A stretch of DNA of 64,000 nt. Source: Strigamia acuminata (taxonomy: Eukaryota; Arthropoda; Chilopoda; Geophilomorpha; Linotaeniidae). The stretch's first letter is position 1. The number at the start of each line of letters is the position of its first letter. This document shows, in pieces, positions 10,216 through 21,316 of this stretch. The position numbers were made by a program, and so were the translations under genes. The notes beneath the pieces are model-generated. The model worked only from the letters and a program-made list of their open reading frames with translations. It searched no databases and had not been told where the DNA came from. The DNA is taken from the NCBI GenBank assembly GCA_949358305.1, contig OX442315.1:32142427-32206426 (forward strand), given 5' to 3'.

Positions 10216-13200
10216 GTCGACCGGCCCTTCGCGCAAAACGTCTGAAATCCAAACGACGCGCTTCACCTTTAATTAACTTGAAAGAGGACGATCCTTCACA
10301 GGTTAATTCAACAACATCTCCTACTGTTATTACTCTTTCAGAGTATAAACCTGTAAGTAGTGTTATTTCTTCATCATCTTCCATCATCACCTCAGCTACA
10401 AAGGCGTCAGATCTGCAGACTGCCGTTCCTGAAGCTGTAAAGGACGAATTGCCGAAATTAACAGATTTGCAACCTGTAATTTCGAAGAAAAACCCGAAAG
10501 TGACAATAGTGAGTAAAATTACTAAAACTTTACCAATAATTAAGTCTACTTCCAGTGCAACAACGACTGAGGCTCCAAAGGAAGTGATCTCTCCTATGAA
10601 GGTATCTTTCGTAATGTTAACGCCAGAGGAACTTAAAGAAACTCAAGAACCCATCATTGAGATAACGCGCGGGGATCGTTTGTGCAAGAAAGCACCTTGC
10701 GTAAAGATTTCCTGGGCTAATGTAGCTTGTACTGCGCTTCTAGACTCAGGCGCACAAACGTGTGTAATGAGTGAGGACGTGTTCCAACAACTACACGAAA
10801 AAATGGGTTTGGACTTTGTGAATCTCCACGAGCGGGTGCAGGTCGCGTCTGGTGACATAGTGGATTCCACCAAATCGATGCAGCTCGCTTTGCGCGCCCC
10901 AATAGGCATAATAAAATTCATTTGCATGGTTTTACCCGATGCCAAAATGGATATGCTCCTTGGACGTGATTTCTGCACAGCGGCCGGAATCGACATCGAC
11001 CATGCGAGACAACAGTGGAGCATGGTGGGCTCAAATGAGATTCGCAAATTCATGACTTATGAAGAAGCAAAAAAGTCAGAGTCAATTCTGGTTTTGCCAT
11101 TTGCGCCGGAAGAAACGCAGGATCCATCCAACCCACCGGCGGCCATTAGTGAGATCGTTCCGACGAAAATACTAAGGAAACCGGATCCGGTGAGTGAAAT
11201 TAACTGCCTCCTCCTGGCGCATAGACCCTTGCAACAAGAAATATTCGAGTATCCACATGACGATGCGCAGTATCGAGTTAAACAAGTTCGACATCGTGCG
11301 CAACGCAAATGGTCGAATATTTGGTCCCCAAAGAGGAAAGAAACTTCTAAAATTTCCTCCAATTTAAAAAAGACAATTTCACGTAAATTAACTTTGAGTC
11401 AGTTCCGACGATTACGACGTTTACGACGAAAAATCAATGTTATTCGTCCAATTGCCAAACAACTCGTTGCGCAACGTGCTAAAGACATCAATGCCAAGAA
11501 GGAGTCGAAAATCAACATCTTTTCGATTGCGCAACCTGACAATGGTGGGAATAACTCTAAAATGAACATTAATGACATTAATTTTTTGCAGTACCAACCT
11601 AGTGGAGATCCGACCGATTTAGATTGGATTTACCACCAGTTGTGGAACCAATTGACAGTGCCACAGATAAAACTATTAATCAAAACATTGCAGCCCATTT
11701 CGCAAATCTTTCGCGAAGAAATTGGTTTATGTAATAACACCGAGTACGAGGTGAACCTGAAACCGGATTTTCGTCCAATTCATGTCCCTGTGCGCCCGGT
11801 AAACCCTGCGAAAAAGGCGATAATTGATAAATATATCGACAAAAAGCTGCAGCAAGGTATTATTCGGCGATCCCAAAGTGATTGCGCTGTTGCTCCAGTC
11901 GTCGTACCCAAGAAGACAGGTGAATGGAGAACTGCTATGGATTTTCGCCCCATTAATGCGCAAACAATTCCGGACGTTTACCCCCTTCCGGACATTGATA
12001 ACATCTTTGCATATTTGGGAGGTGCGCATTGGTTTTCGATAATCGACGGACGCGAAGCTTTCCATCAGATCGGCGTGCGCAAAGGTGACGAACGGTATTT
12101 AGCTTTTATAACACATCGAGGTTTATTCGAATATGTGCGCATGCCTTTCGGACCTATCAACGGACCCGCTACCCTCCAACGAGCGATGAATAAGACTCTT
12201 GCAAAGTATCTTTACAAATTTGTATTTGTGTATATTGATGACGTGATTATTTTTAGCCGAACTTTCGAGGAACACGTGCAACATTTGCGCCTCGTTTTAG
12301 AGGAATTGTTCAACGCTGGATTCACCATGAACGCCAACAAAACTGAGCTTTGTCAAAAAAGACTCGAGGTTTTGGGACACATAGTGGAATCTGGCCAGAT
12401 TACACCAAATCCAAAGAAAGTGGTTGCTATTCAAAATTATCCCGCGCCAACCAATTTGCGCGAATTACAACGATTTAAGGGCATGGTAGGTTATTACCAA
12501 TCATTCATTGCAAATTTTTCTAAAATTAGCGAAGTTTTCCGACCATTGCTTAAAAAGGACGCAACTTGGATTTGGACAGATGCGCAGCAATTGGCGTTCG
12601 AATATCTGAAAGACCAGATTGCGATACCAACACTGAAAAGACGTTTTCCCAGTTGGAAAAAACCATTTATACTGCAGACCGATGCTAGTTATTCTGGATT
12701 AGGTGCTGCTTTAATGCAACTTAACGATGAAGGTGTGAGAATTCCAATCGCATTTGCCTCTCGCGCATTAAACAGCGCTGAAAAGAACTATAAAGTAACC
12801 GAAATCGAATGTTTGGCCGCGGTTTGGGGTGTCAAACGCTTTCGTGCATATCTCGAGATGATGCCATTCTACCTCGAGAGCGACCATCAATCTCTTAAGT
12901 GGTTATTTCAGCAAAGGGAACCAACTGGACGTTTGGCCCGTTGGGTATTATCGTTGAGTGATTATAAATTCACATTTTTGCACTGTTCAGGATGCAAAAA
13001 TAAGGTAGCGGATGCACTGAGTCGAGCTCCTGTCGACCCACCTGAAGTCGACGATGAGGATGATAGCCCGGAGGTCGACGAGGCGTGCTACCTTGCCTAT
13101 TTTGATGATTGCAACGAGTGGCCGGCACTCAATATCATCAAGGAATTGCCAAAAGACATTAATTTGCAGTTTCGAAAGTTATTTAAATCTAAATTCAAAA

Positions 13201-15857
13201 AAGTGCCTCTCATTGCAGCTTCTTTACCGACTAAGAAGAAAAATAAGAAAAAATCTCTTATTCCTCGACCAACTGGTAAAGGGAAAGTGACTGGAAATGC
13301 GCCGACTTCGGGTGCGCAAATTCCATCTTCTACTGGCGTAGCTACTCCTCCAACGAGGGCACCGCCGGTTACAATCCCTCCAGTTGCACTAACGCCAATT
13401 GTGCAACCAACTGCAACACCAAATGCATCAATTCCAGTTGCGCAACCAACCTCACAAGTGAGAACTCCTAATTTATCACCAGTTCGTGTTTCAGTGCCTT
13501 TACGAACCCGCCGACAGCGCTCTTTAATCCCAATTCTGATAAAGAAACGAGGAAGACCACGTAAAATTGATATTGTACCAATTTTATCTCCTCATGCTAA
13601 ACGAGCAATAGCCACACGAACTCGGGCTAGATTAAAGGATCCATCTTTGATTCCTAAATCACCACCATGGCTACCACCCAGGTATGCGGGAACTATTAAA
13701 AAGTGGACATTTCCAAAGTTATTGAAATCACAGCAAGTAGGAAAGTTGAAGGCAGTGCGACGTAAATCCGCTATTCCTTCCCATGTGGTGAAACCCAAAT
13801 CTAAATCAGTTTTAATTCCACCACCCTTACCTATTCCTACCCCTCCTGCAACTCCAATATCCACTCCTATTCCTAGTTCCATTCCTCCTTCGGCAATTAT
13901 TCCAACCAGAATTCCTGCGCCAATAAATCCGTCTAGTTTTAGAAAAAAGACTGCTTCGGCACCATCACAATTGCCGACACCTGGAACTTTGGTGGATAAA
14001 ATACGACGAAATTTCCGTCGAATCACTGGAGTCCCCGCACCAATAATTCAACCTGATAGCCACCGAAGGCCTACTACTAAACCTTCTCCTGAAATTCCAA
14101 ATTTACCAACTCCTTCCCCAACTCCTTCAATTCCTATCACTGATTTTCCTATTATTTCTCCGCGTCAACATTCTGAACCAGTGATGTATGACGATGCGGC
14201 GGGACCATCAGGACAGCAGAGGCCAGAGGGATATACTTCGGACCCGGATTCTGACTCTACATCATCTGAAGACAGTTTTGGACCCATTCGTGACATGTCG
14301 CCACCAACGAGGAATTATTATGCGCCCCCAACATCAGCGCGAAGAACTCCATCGAGATTGCGTCCGCGACGGGAAAGGACAGTAATTGAAGATTCGAGGA
14401 CTGAAGCAGAGAAGCAAGCCGAATTGGAGCACGATCCACCAATCGAACATCCTCCGTTCGAGCTGTTGCCTACTGCTGCTGAAATCATTGCGGCGCAAAG
14501 ACAGGATCCCTGGTCGCGTGAGTTGATATTTTATTTAACTGCCCAAATGTTACCACTTGATCCAGATGAGGCTGCCAAAATTGTGGCTGACGCGCAAGAT
14601 TTCGGCATGTATAAAGAGATGTTATGTCGCTTCCCTCCTGTCCATATTAATGAAATTAGAAAGAGGCGCCAAATATATCTCCCATTTGAACTCAGAGAAA
14701 GATATTTCCGCGCAATGCACTATCCTCCCGTAGTTGGACATATGGGGCAAGAACGAACACTCCATCGCATTAAATCGCGCGTATTTTGGCCAAAAATGCG
14801 CGAAGATATTCGAACATGGATACAGGTTTGCGAAGCGTGTCAAAGAGCTAAACCCCTTAACAGGCTCCCATATGGAAAAATGATAATGTCCAGATCGCGC
14901 CATCTTTTCTCCGCTATCTACATCGACTATTACGGCAAGAAACCTCGATCCACAGAGGGACATTGCTATGCCTTTGTGATGGTCGACTCTGCTAGCCGAT
15001 GGTTAGACGTACGTCTAACCGAAAACTCAAATATAGCCACTACGGTGAAACAAATTCAGAAATTCTGCAAAAGATGGGGTTTTCCCAAAATAATTATCAG
15101 CGATAATGCGCCTGCTTTTCGCTCACCAGAATTTCGTAGCCAAATCCAGCAACTTGGCGCAATAAATAGATATACCGCCGCATACCACCCGCAAGGTAAT
15201 ATTGCGGAAAGGCTTAACCAATCATTAAAGAACTGTATATTAGCATATATTGATGATGACCATACTAGATGGGACGTCAACATTGGCTATTTCGTGCTCG
15301 CGATTAATTCAGCGTATCAAATTTCTTTAAAGTATTCACCCTTTAAAATGGTAACAGGCCAGGAAGCTCGATTTCCGGGCGACCTGGATAGCGACACGGA
15401 TGACGGAGAACCGTTGCCGCCCGTGGAAGCTGAAAACTTGCACGAACATATGCGTAGAATGCGAGAAAGCGCGATTAACAACTTGCGCGAGTCCCAAATT
15501 CGACACAAAAAATGGTTCGATTTAAAACGGCGCCCCCATGACTTCCGTCCTGGCGACTGGGTAACTTTGCGCAATCGGCAACCTTCATCTGCCGATAAAC
15601 AATTCGCAGCAGGTTTACGCCAACGGACTGAAGGTGTATATATTATACATAGATTGGTGGGCCCCAATACAGTAATCCTAATGGATGAAAACGGCCAAAA
15701 AACCCAGCCTTATAATGTCGTGGAATTGCGACATTGGTTTTTTGCCGAGGCCAACTTTTTAACTTTAAAAGACGTTGAAATTATTGATAAACATGTTGAA
15801 ATTTTTGCTGTCAACACTTTAGATATTTTTTCTGCCTATTTTCTTTCATTTAAGTAA
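10212..15857 (+). CDS. pol: Pol polyprotein of element B (protease, RT, RNase H, integrase)
   Basis: 1881 residues, one open frame. Protease DSGA lies near residue 177 and LLGRDF follows. RT has YIDD near residue 673, with the same DGREAFHQI and FGPINGPATLQ variants as element A. RNase H TDASYSG is near residue 822. About 480 residues of Pro/Ser/Ile-rich linker separate RNase H from integrase. The linker contains an AT-hook, K-R-G-R-P-R-K (13545-13565, near residue 1112), and an acidic Asp/Ser patch. The HHCC finger starts near 1502. Catalytic D, D, E are near residues 1571, 1630 and 1665. No chromodomain was seen. The long linker makes this Pol about 300 residues longer than that of A. Confidence 0.95.
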   Translation: MSRPALRAKRLKSKRRASPLINLKEDDPSQVNSTTSPTVITLSEYKPVSSVISSSSSIITSATKASDLQTAVPEAVKDELPKLTDLQPVISKKNPKVTIVSKITKTLPIIKSTSSATTTEAPKEVISPMKVSFVMLTPEELKETQEPIIEITRGDRLCKKAPCVKISWANVACTALLDSGAQTCVMSEDVFQQLHEKMGLDFVNLHERVQVASGDIVDSTKSMQLALRAPIGIIKFICMVLPDAKMDMLLGRDFCTAAGIDIDHARQQWSMVGSNEIRKFMTYEEAKKSESILVLPFAPEETQDPSNPPAAISEIVPTKILRKPDPVSEINCLLLAHRPLQQEIFEYPHDDAQYRVKQVRHRAQRKWSNIWSPKRKETSKISSNLKKTISRKLTLSQFRRLRRLRRKINVIRPIAKQLVAQRAKDINAKKESKINIFSIAQPDNGGNNSKMNINDINFLQYQPSGDPTDLDWIYHQLWNQLTVPQIKLLIKTLQPISQIFREEIGLCNNTEYEVNLKPDFRPIHVPVRPVNPAKKAIIDKYIDKKLQQGIIRRSQSDCAVAPVVVPKKTGEWRTAMDFRPINAQTIPDVYPLPDIDNIFAYLGGAHWFSIIDGREAFHQIGVRKGDERYLAFITHRGLFEYVRMPFGPINGPATLQRAMNKTLAKYLYKFVFVYIDDVIIFSRTFEEHVQHLRLVLEELFNAGFTMNANKTELCQKRLEVLGHIVESGQITPNPKKVVAIQNYPAPTNLRELQRFKGMVGYYQSFIANFSKISEVFRPLLKKDATWIWTDAQQLAFEYLKDQIAIPTLKRRFPSWKKPFILQTDASYSGLGAALMQLNDEGVRIPIAFASRALNSAEKNYKVTEIECLAAVWGVKRFRAYLEMMPFYLESDHQSLKWLFQQREPTGRLARWVLSLSDYKFTFLHCSGCKNKVADALSRAPVDPPEVDDEDDSPEVDEACYLAYFDDCNEWPALNIIKELPKDINLQFRKLFKSKFKKVPLIAASLPTKKKNKKKSLIPRPTGKGKVTGNAPTSGAQIPSSTGVATPPTRAPPVTIPPVALTPIVQPTATPNASIPVAQPTSQVRTPNLSPVRVSVPLRTRRQRSLIPILIKKRGRPRKIDIVPILSPHAKRAIATRTRARLKDPSLIPKSPPWLPPRYAGTIKKWTFPKLLKSQQVGKLKAVRRKSAIPSHVVKPKSKSVLIPPPLPIPTPPATPISTPIPSSIPPSAIIPTRIPAPINPSSFRKKTASAPSQLPTPGTLVDKIRRNFRRITGVPAPIIQPDSHRRPTTKPSPEIPNLPTPSPTPSIPITDFPIISPRQHSEPVMYDDAAGPSGQQRPEGYTSDPDSDSTSSEDSFGPIRDMSPPTRNYYAPPTSARRTPSRLRPRRERTVIEDSRTEAEKQAELEHDPPIEHPPFELLPTAAEIIAAQRQDPWSRELIFYLTAQMLPLDPDEAAKIVADAQDFGMYKEMLCRFPPVHINEIRKRRQIYLPFELRERYFRAMHYPPVVGHMGQERTLHRIKSRVFWPKMREDIRTWIQVCEACQRAKPLNRLPYGKMIMSRSRHLFSAIYIDYYGKKPRSTEGHCYAFVMVDSASRWLDVRLTENSNIATTVKQIQKFCKRWGFPKIIISDNAPAFRSPEFRSQIQQLGAINRYTAAYHPQGNIAERLNQSLKNCILAYIDDDHTRWDVNIGYFVLAINSAYQISLKYSPFKMVTGQEARFPGDLDSDTDDGEPLPPVEAENLHEHMRRMRESAINNLRESQIRHKKWFDLKRRPHDFRPGDWVTLRNRQPSSADKQFAAGLRQRTEGVYIIHRLVGPNTVILMDENGQKTQPYNVVELRHWFFAEANFLTLKDVEIIDKHVEIFAVNTLDIFSAYFLSFK

Positions 15858-16664
15858 TTTTCTTCTATTTTTTAAGCTAAATAAAAAAAAAAAGGGAAAA
15901 CACAAACGAAACAACAAAAAAAAAAAAAAAAAACCAAGTGTAATCCGGTGTAAATCTATCTTTACTACCTATTTTGTTTAAAAACTATTTTTCCCTTTAT
16001 TTTAAATTTATTCATCCTAATTTTTATGTTTTATGTTATTTTATGTTTTCTTTATATTTTATATTTAATGTTTTGTGTTATGTATTTTATGTTCATATTC
16101 GGTCACTCGAAAATGGCTAAGTCCATTTCAATCAGGGACTATGTCCGTCACCAGAGTGCGCAATGCCAATTAACCTCTAAACAATAGCACGTGGCTATTT
16201 CCACAATTCATTTAAATTATTTAATCAATATAATTTATGCGCACTTTATTTAAATTAATATTCTGTGTTCTGAATTATTACTTGTTTATCTCACCATCCT
16301 TATTTAATCACTTTAAAACAAGAGTTTTGAGCGAAGACAACCTTCGCTAACTTCCGAATTCCAACACTGAATGTCGCCCTTCAATTGCAATTAGTTAGTG
16401 TTTAACCTCGAACCCGACTTTATTACATGTGCGAGTTTTCAATCGTTCATCGAAGCTTCTCGAAGCAAAGTTTTATGACTCGTTACATTCCGGGGAATAT
16501 TCTTTAGTCTTCGTTGTTTGTTTCGTTCTGTGCGCGTTCGTGTTGTTGCGCGTCGTAATTGTGAGTATCGTTTGTCAAACGTATTATTTGTTCTGTGTAT
16601 TTATATAAGCATTACCTCCACCAACTTAGGCGCATTACATTATCCAATACGTATCGAAACCAAC
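15858..16664 (+). other. Pol-ORF3 spacer of element B
   Basis: Non-coding, AT-rich, with an A-rich tract at about 15881-15934. A TTCTTTAG at 16500-16507 and another AG at 16628-16629 are candidate splice acceptors for an ORF3 transcript. It shares short words with the same interval of element A (TTCGAAG, GTGCGAG). Confidence 0.5.
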
Positions 16665-19439
16665 ATGGCGTGTTGTAATGAAGACTTCCCGGGAAGGAAA
16701 TATCCTAAAAACTATCGAACACCGCCTTTACATGCGGCGGGCCCACCGAAGTTCCCACACAACCACCCCGACGATCCACTCGATGCTGGATTCCCCAATT
16801 ACGAGATATGTCCGGTATGCTCTGGTTACGGTAAAGAGATTGACCCGCCGAGGCCCGAATGCAAGTGCCGGGCGTGCGATGGTCGAGGGGACTTACGGCG
16901 CAATTTACACATCGTTTGGATGCGCCAGATCTACGGGTGGGTGTTGAGGAGATATGAACAGGACCATGTGATTATCGTGAGTGTTACTTATCCGCCATTC
17001 CGTCCACTAAACGGTAGTCCGGTGTCAATCCAGAGGTTCCGGACGATTCACTTCTGGTATTGGCACCGGGCGCAACGGGTTGCGCACACAAATCGCATTA
17101 CACCACGACAATGGATCTATCCAATGGCGGAAGTGGTACAACTCTTATATATTCAAGTGCCAAATTTACTCCAAGACGAGGTGGAAGGTTTAGCCCCCAT
17201 GTTAAGGGAACAACATCTCGTCGACCAGATGCAATCCGCGACAATTCGCTATTTCCACCCATTTCCAGGGGATGCCTCGATGATGAGCGAGCAGGTGGAA
17301 TTGGTTGCGGAAACACAAGGCGCCATGGACACCATAGATACGAATGATCAGTCGGTATTGCCCTATTTTACAGGAAATCGTCCTCCATGTTCAATTAACC
17401 GACGAGAGGATCGTACGGAGAAGCTTGCACAGAAAGTGTTGGGTAAGATCGAGGACACAAAAATGCCTTTGCGCCGTGACGAAACCAGGGACACCAATAC
17501 GACCAGATACCGTCCACAGCCATCCGAGGAAACCCTTGCGCAAGCAACAGTGCAACTGGCCGGTTTATCCATCGATGATAACGGGGATGAGGAGGACGAC
17601 GATGATTCCATGTTTACGAGTGTATCTACCCATCTTGATTTAATTCCAGCTACTAAAGACGAGAACTCGGATCCGCCCTGTGATTTGCGCTATTATTCCG
17701 GCCGTTCCACGTTGGGAAATGTGACTGAGCAAGAAATGGCAAACTTAACTCGTGCACATAATGAAGCAATCGCCCAGTGTCGTTCCAGCACTCCACCAGT
17801 TCGGGACAACGAATCGAGTTTCAGCGTAACCCCGTCCATCTGTGGAGTGGCCCATGAGATTTTTGCAGAAACACCAGCTGCGCAGGTCCAAGATGTCCGA
17901 AAGTTGGAGCGGAAAATGGCCGATCCACGGTTGTCCAATGTTCCGTCCACGCAGCAACCCTGCGGACCACCACTCAGTGCACGACTTCCTCCAGCGATGC
18001 GGGAACGATTTGCGCAATCACCACAAAACGCGAATTTATCCGCGACATCTTTCAAATCAACTTCTAATAATAATAATCTCAATTCTAACACAGGTGCCCG
18101 ACCGAAGCTTTTAGCAAAGAAAAATGTTCTCGTGACAACTGCGAGTGCTACTCCCACCACGGTAACGGCAGCTAGGGCAACAGAGGCCCCCTCGTGTTCA
18201 ACGACGAAAATTTCGAACATTCCAGCGTCGACGCCTGGACCCATCACCTATGCGCAGTTACCATCGCGCAATGTTTCTACGACTACAAAGGCCGCTTCCA
18301 CACCGAGTACGATTTCGGTCTCCTCTAGCCAGACTTCGACGCCGCCCCCTCGAGTAGCTTCTACCGAAGCCAGCGCGACTGTTGCCTCTGGTGGGGCACA
18401 GGCTCTTGAAGATATTGCCTCTCATTGCGATCTGGCAGTTGACCGATACGGCGTAACAACGAAACCGGTAAACTCTCTGGAACTAATTCCCGATTTATTA
18501 GATGAGTTCGAGGTCGAGATTTGTGTAAAGGGGCCAGAGGTGTCTAAGACCCGATTTCATATGGAACGTAAAGGGTGGATTGCGCTTTTAGAACATATGA
18601 TGGACAAAGATTTTGAGATACTTCGTGTGGATTTCCGTAACATTCATGGTCAGATGAAGACTCGTATTCGCGATATGGCTGCTCAGGTATTGAGGCGGAT
18701 GTCGGAGTGCGATATCTACGATCATGATGGCGTTCTGGAGCAATTGATTTGGATCATGCATGAGGAGATCTCGCGCATGATCTATCACATTCGGCGCCGT
18801 CGTGACTACGAGCGAATGACCACCGAGCAACGTCAACGGGAGTACGAGCAGAAACATGCGGCGGAAAAAGCACGCGTTGCCGAGATCCATCGTGTTGAGG
18901 AGGAAAAGAAAGCGATCCAGGAGGCTAAGGAAGCGGAAGAAAAGCGATGCGCTGAGGAAACTCGTTTAAACGAATTGCGAGAGATGCTTCAAACTTCAGC
19001 TCACCATCACGAATTTGCGCCATCCATTCCACCAGGTCCGGGTTTCTCGGGTTGGGACGATGCCCCACCCACAATTACTTTGGAACTTTTGCCTAGCTTG
19101 ATGTCTCCAGCAGCTATTATCTGCAACTTTGCTAACGGTCGAGGTGAGTGCCTTCAATTTGGAATGTTGACCCAAGCGCAACGACAACTTTTCCGTTCCC
19201 TCGCCGTTGCTGATTTGCGCATGCCTTTGGCCGAGGCAAATCCGTTATTAAATCTGTTGTATCGACGATATGGAGAGTTATTTCTCGACCATTGTCGGAA
19301 CGAGATTAACCGACGAGGTGCAGTTAACTTTCATGATGCGCAGCGCATAGTGGTGGAAATTGCGCTCAATATGATTAAATATTTCCGAATTCCTCGTCAT
19401 CGCGAAATCTTGGAAAAGGATTTCGAACAACAATCCTAA
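16665..19439 (+). CDS. ORF3 of element B: CxxCxGxG zinc-motif protein of unknown function
   Basis: 924 residues from ATG 16665 (MACCNED...); the frame is open back to 16518. Residues about 45-80 hold FPNYEICPVCSGYG and CRACDGRGDLRR, the same paired Cys motif as ORF3 of element A and similar to half of a DnaJ zinc domain. The middle is low-complexity Ser/Thr/Ala/Pro. The C-terminal third is predicted helical, with a strongly charged Glu/Lys/Arg segment near residues 720-780 (likely coiled coil), ending in a Leu/Ile-rich helix region. That C-terminal third has counterparts in the second half of ORF3 of A (28571-30112). There is no signal peptide or transmembrane segment, so it does not look like Env. 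Function unknown; I infer an intracellular accessory protein. Confidence 0.85.
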   Translation: MACCNEDFPGRKYPKNYRTPPLHAAGPPKFPHNHPDDPLDAGFPNYEICPVCSGYGKEIDPPRPECKCRACDGRGDLRRNLHIVWMRQIYGWVLRRYEQDHVIIVSVTYPPFRPLNGSPVSIQRFRTIHFWYWHRAQRVAHTNRITPRQWIYPMAEVVQLLYIQVPNLLQDEVEGLAPMLREQHLVDQMQSATIRYFHPFPGDASMMSEQVELVAETQGAMDTIDTNDQSVLPYFTGNRPPCSINRREDRTEKLAQKVLGKIEDTKMPLRRDETRDTNTTRYRPQPSEETLAQATVQLAGLSIDDNGDEEDDDDSMFTSVSTHLDLIPATKDENSDPPCDLRYYSGRSTLGNVTEQEMANLTRAHNEAIAQCRSSTPPVRDNESSFSVTPSICGVAHEIFAETPAAQVQDVRKLERKMADPRLSNVPSTQQPCGPPLSARLPPAMRERFAQSPQNANLSATSFKSTSNNNNLNSNTGARPKLLAKKNVLVTTASATPTTVTAARATEAPSCSTTKISNIPASTPGPITYAQLPSRNVSTTTKAASTPSTISVSSSQTSTPPPRVASTEASATVASGGAQALEDIASHCDLAVDRYGVTTKPVNSLELIPDLLDEFEVEICVKGPEVSKTRFHMERKGWIALLEHMMDKDFEILRVDFRNIHGQMKTRIRDMAAQVLRRMSECDIYDHDGVLEQLIWIMHEEISRMIYHIRRRRDYERMTTEQRQREYEQKHAAEKARVAEIHRVEEEKKAIQEAKEAEEKRCAEETRLNELREMLQTSAHHHEFAPSIPPGPGFSGWDDAPPTITLELLPSLMSPAAIICNFANGRGECLQFGMLTQAQRQLFRSLAVADLRMPLAEANPLLNLLYRRYGELFLDHCRNEINRRGAVNFHDAQRIVVEIALNMIKYFRIPRHREILEKDFEQQS

Positions 19440-21303
19440 ACGTGACTTTGTGCGCAAGTTTTTTGCAAATTGAAGTCAGGAGATCACATCAATGGGCGTT
19501 TCGTAAAATTCCTCCGCTTCGGCGTTGAGTTGAAGGACTTGATACGAGGATCCTGGTGATTTGCGAAGACTTTGTGCGCACTTCAACCTACCATTCATCA
19601 TTATTTTGTGTTTTCATCATATTTTCATCTCTAATTGTGTCCAAAATGCGCCGCCAGATCGTGGATCTCTGGTAAATGCCCTAATAAAACATCTCCGCAT
19701 TTGTGCGTTGAGTTTGGGCCGGCCTGCATTCCAATATCTACATGGTATCCACAAAACTTTATCATCTTTAAATCTTCATCATTTTTCCGTTCCGCCATGC
19801 GATTCCATTGATGAGGCGCTCCGTAAAACATCTCTCGAGTTGGAGGACTTGATGGAACGAGCTTGGGCAGCGGTAATGTGTCGATTTGAAGAACAAATAA
19901 TTATTATTAGTGTTTCATCATAAATGTTATTATTTTTGCGCAAGTTTTCAATTGTGATAATTCTCACTGATAATTTATATTTTTATTTAATTATTTTTAC
20001 GTTTTTAGTGCTTTAGAATCGGACAATTAGATTTTTAGTGCTACAATTATGTTTTTATTTAAGTGCAATTATGATTTTGATAATTTTTTTAGTTATATTA
20101 TTGAAATATCTATTTTAGTTTAATATCTTTCTGTGCCATAATCATTCCAGAATTACCTTCATTTAATTATAACAATCGTCCTAAAGATTAGGAATTTAAT
20201 TCTATTTAATTTTGAATTTAATTTCATTTGATTTCAGTTAACCTTTATTTTAGCGCAATTATTCTGGAATGATCCAAGTTAGTATTCAATGTTTAAATTT
20301 ATTTAATGAATATTTTTCTTTAATTATTTAGCATTTAATCAAGATTATTGTGATACTTTTTTGACCCTTCATTTAATTTTGTGATATCTTCTGATCAACA
20401 TATTTAATTCCGTGGCAATACGAGTAGTATTGTGCGCGCGGGTATTTGTTATGTTTTATAATATTTTATATGTTTCTATTTTCCATTTCATTCATAGAAT
20501 TAATAACCTAAATTATCCTTGCGCAAAGTTTCGCGCATCCATTTAAAAGTTCCTAATTAATCTGAAATCATACTTACCTTATGCAGGTTGCATAATTTTG
20601 TACCTTACCTTTATTTTGTATTTGTTTTGCGCAATTACGCGCATCCTACCATAACATAAATACCCAATCTGATTTAATAAATCCCATCCTGATTCTTGAT
20701 AATTCTCATGTGTCGGCTCTTTATTTTTGTTTAATTTAAAATTGTTTATTCGATGATTTTTATACAGGAAGCAGAAGTTTGTTTATACAAAAAAGTAAAA
20801 GTGTTTAAAATTTTTTATTTCATAAATTGTTTGGGTAAAGTGTATAGACTCTCGTCCGTCCTAGGTATTGTCGGCCCCTTTAGGTTTAGCGTTCGCCCTC
20901 CTTGTGTCGTCCCTGTTCGTCTTGTGATTTCGAGTAGAATGATTTAAAATTTACCATTGTGACTTTACAAAAATCTTAGTTTAAATTTATTTTCAAAAGC
21001 CATGGTGATTTATTAATTCTTTGTTTTTAATAATTTAATTGATTTTTGATATTTAACCTAGTATTGTTTAACTTTTGTTTATTATTTTGACAAGGTTGTT
21101 AAATCTTTGCACCACGTGCATCCTTTTAGACAGAGTTATTAAGTCTTTGCGCAGACGCGCATCATTTTTTTTTGTTGTTTAATTTATTTAATTTATTTTT
21201 TGAGAATTTGTATAGTTTTTGCGCATAGCGCATTATTATTGTATAACTTTCCTTGTCTCTTATCCTTTTATTCTCTTCGATAAATCTCGAATAATAAAAG
21301 CCT
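19440..21303 (+). other. 3' untranslated region of element B
   Basis: About 1.9 kb, very AT-rich, with repeated GCGC-centred words (TGCGCA, GCGCAT, CGCGCATC) scattered through it. A frame at about 19561-19923 is open for 120 codons but lacks an early ATG. I do not count it as a gene. Confidence 0.6.
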
Positions 21304-21316
21304 AAGGGGGGAGGGA
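21304..21316 (+). promoter_or_regulatory. Polypurine tract of element B
   Basis: AAGGGGGGAGGGA directly abuts the 3' LTR. This is the expected primer for plus-strand DNA synthesis in LTR retrotransposons. Confidence 0.9.

Noticed and set aside
16665-19439. ORF3 as a retroviral-type Env
   Set aside because: No signal peptide, fusion peptide, furin site or transmembrane anchor could be seen.
19561-19923. Possible fourth gene in element B
   Set aside because: No ATG near the start of the frame, and AT-rich 3' UTR sequence gives such frames by chance.
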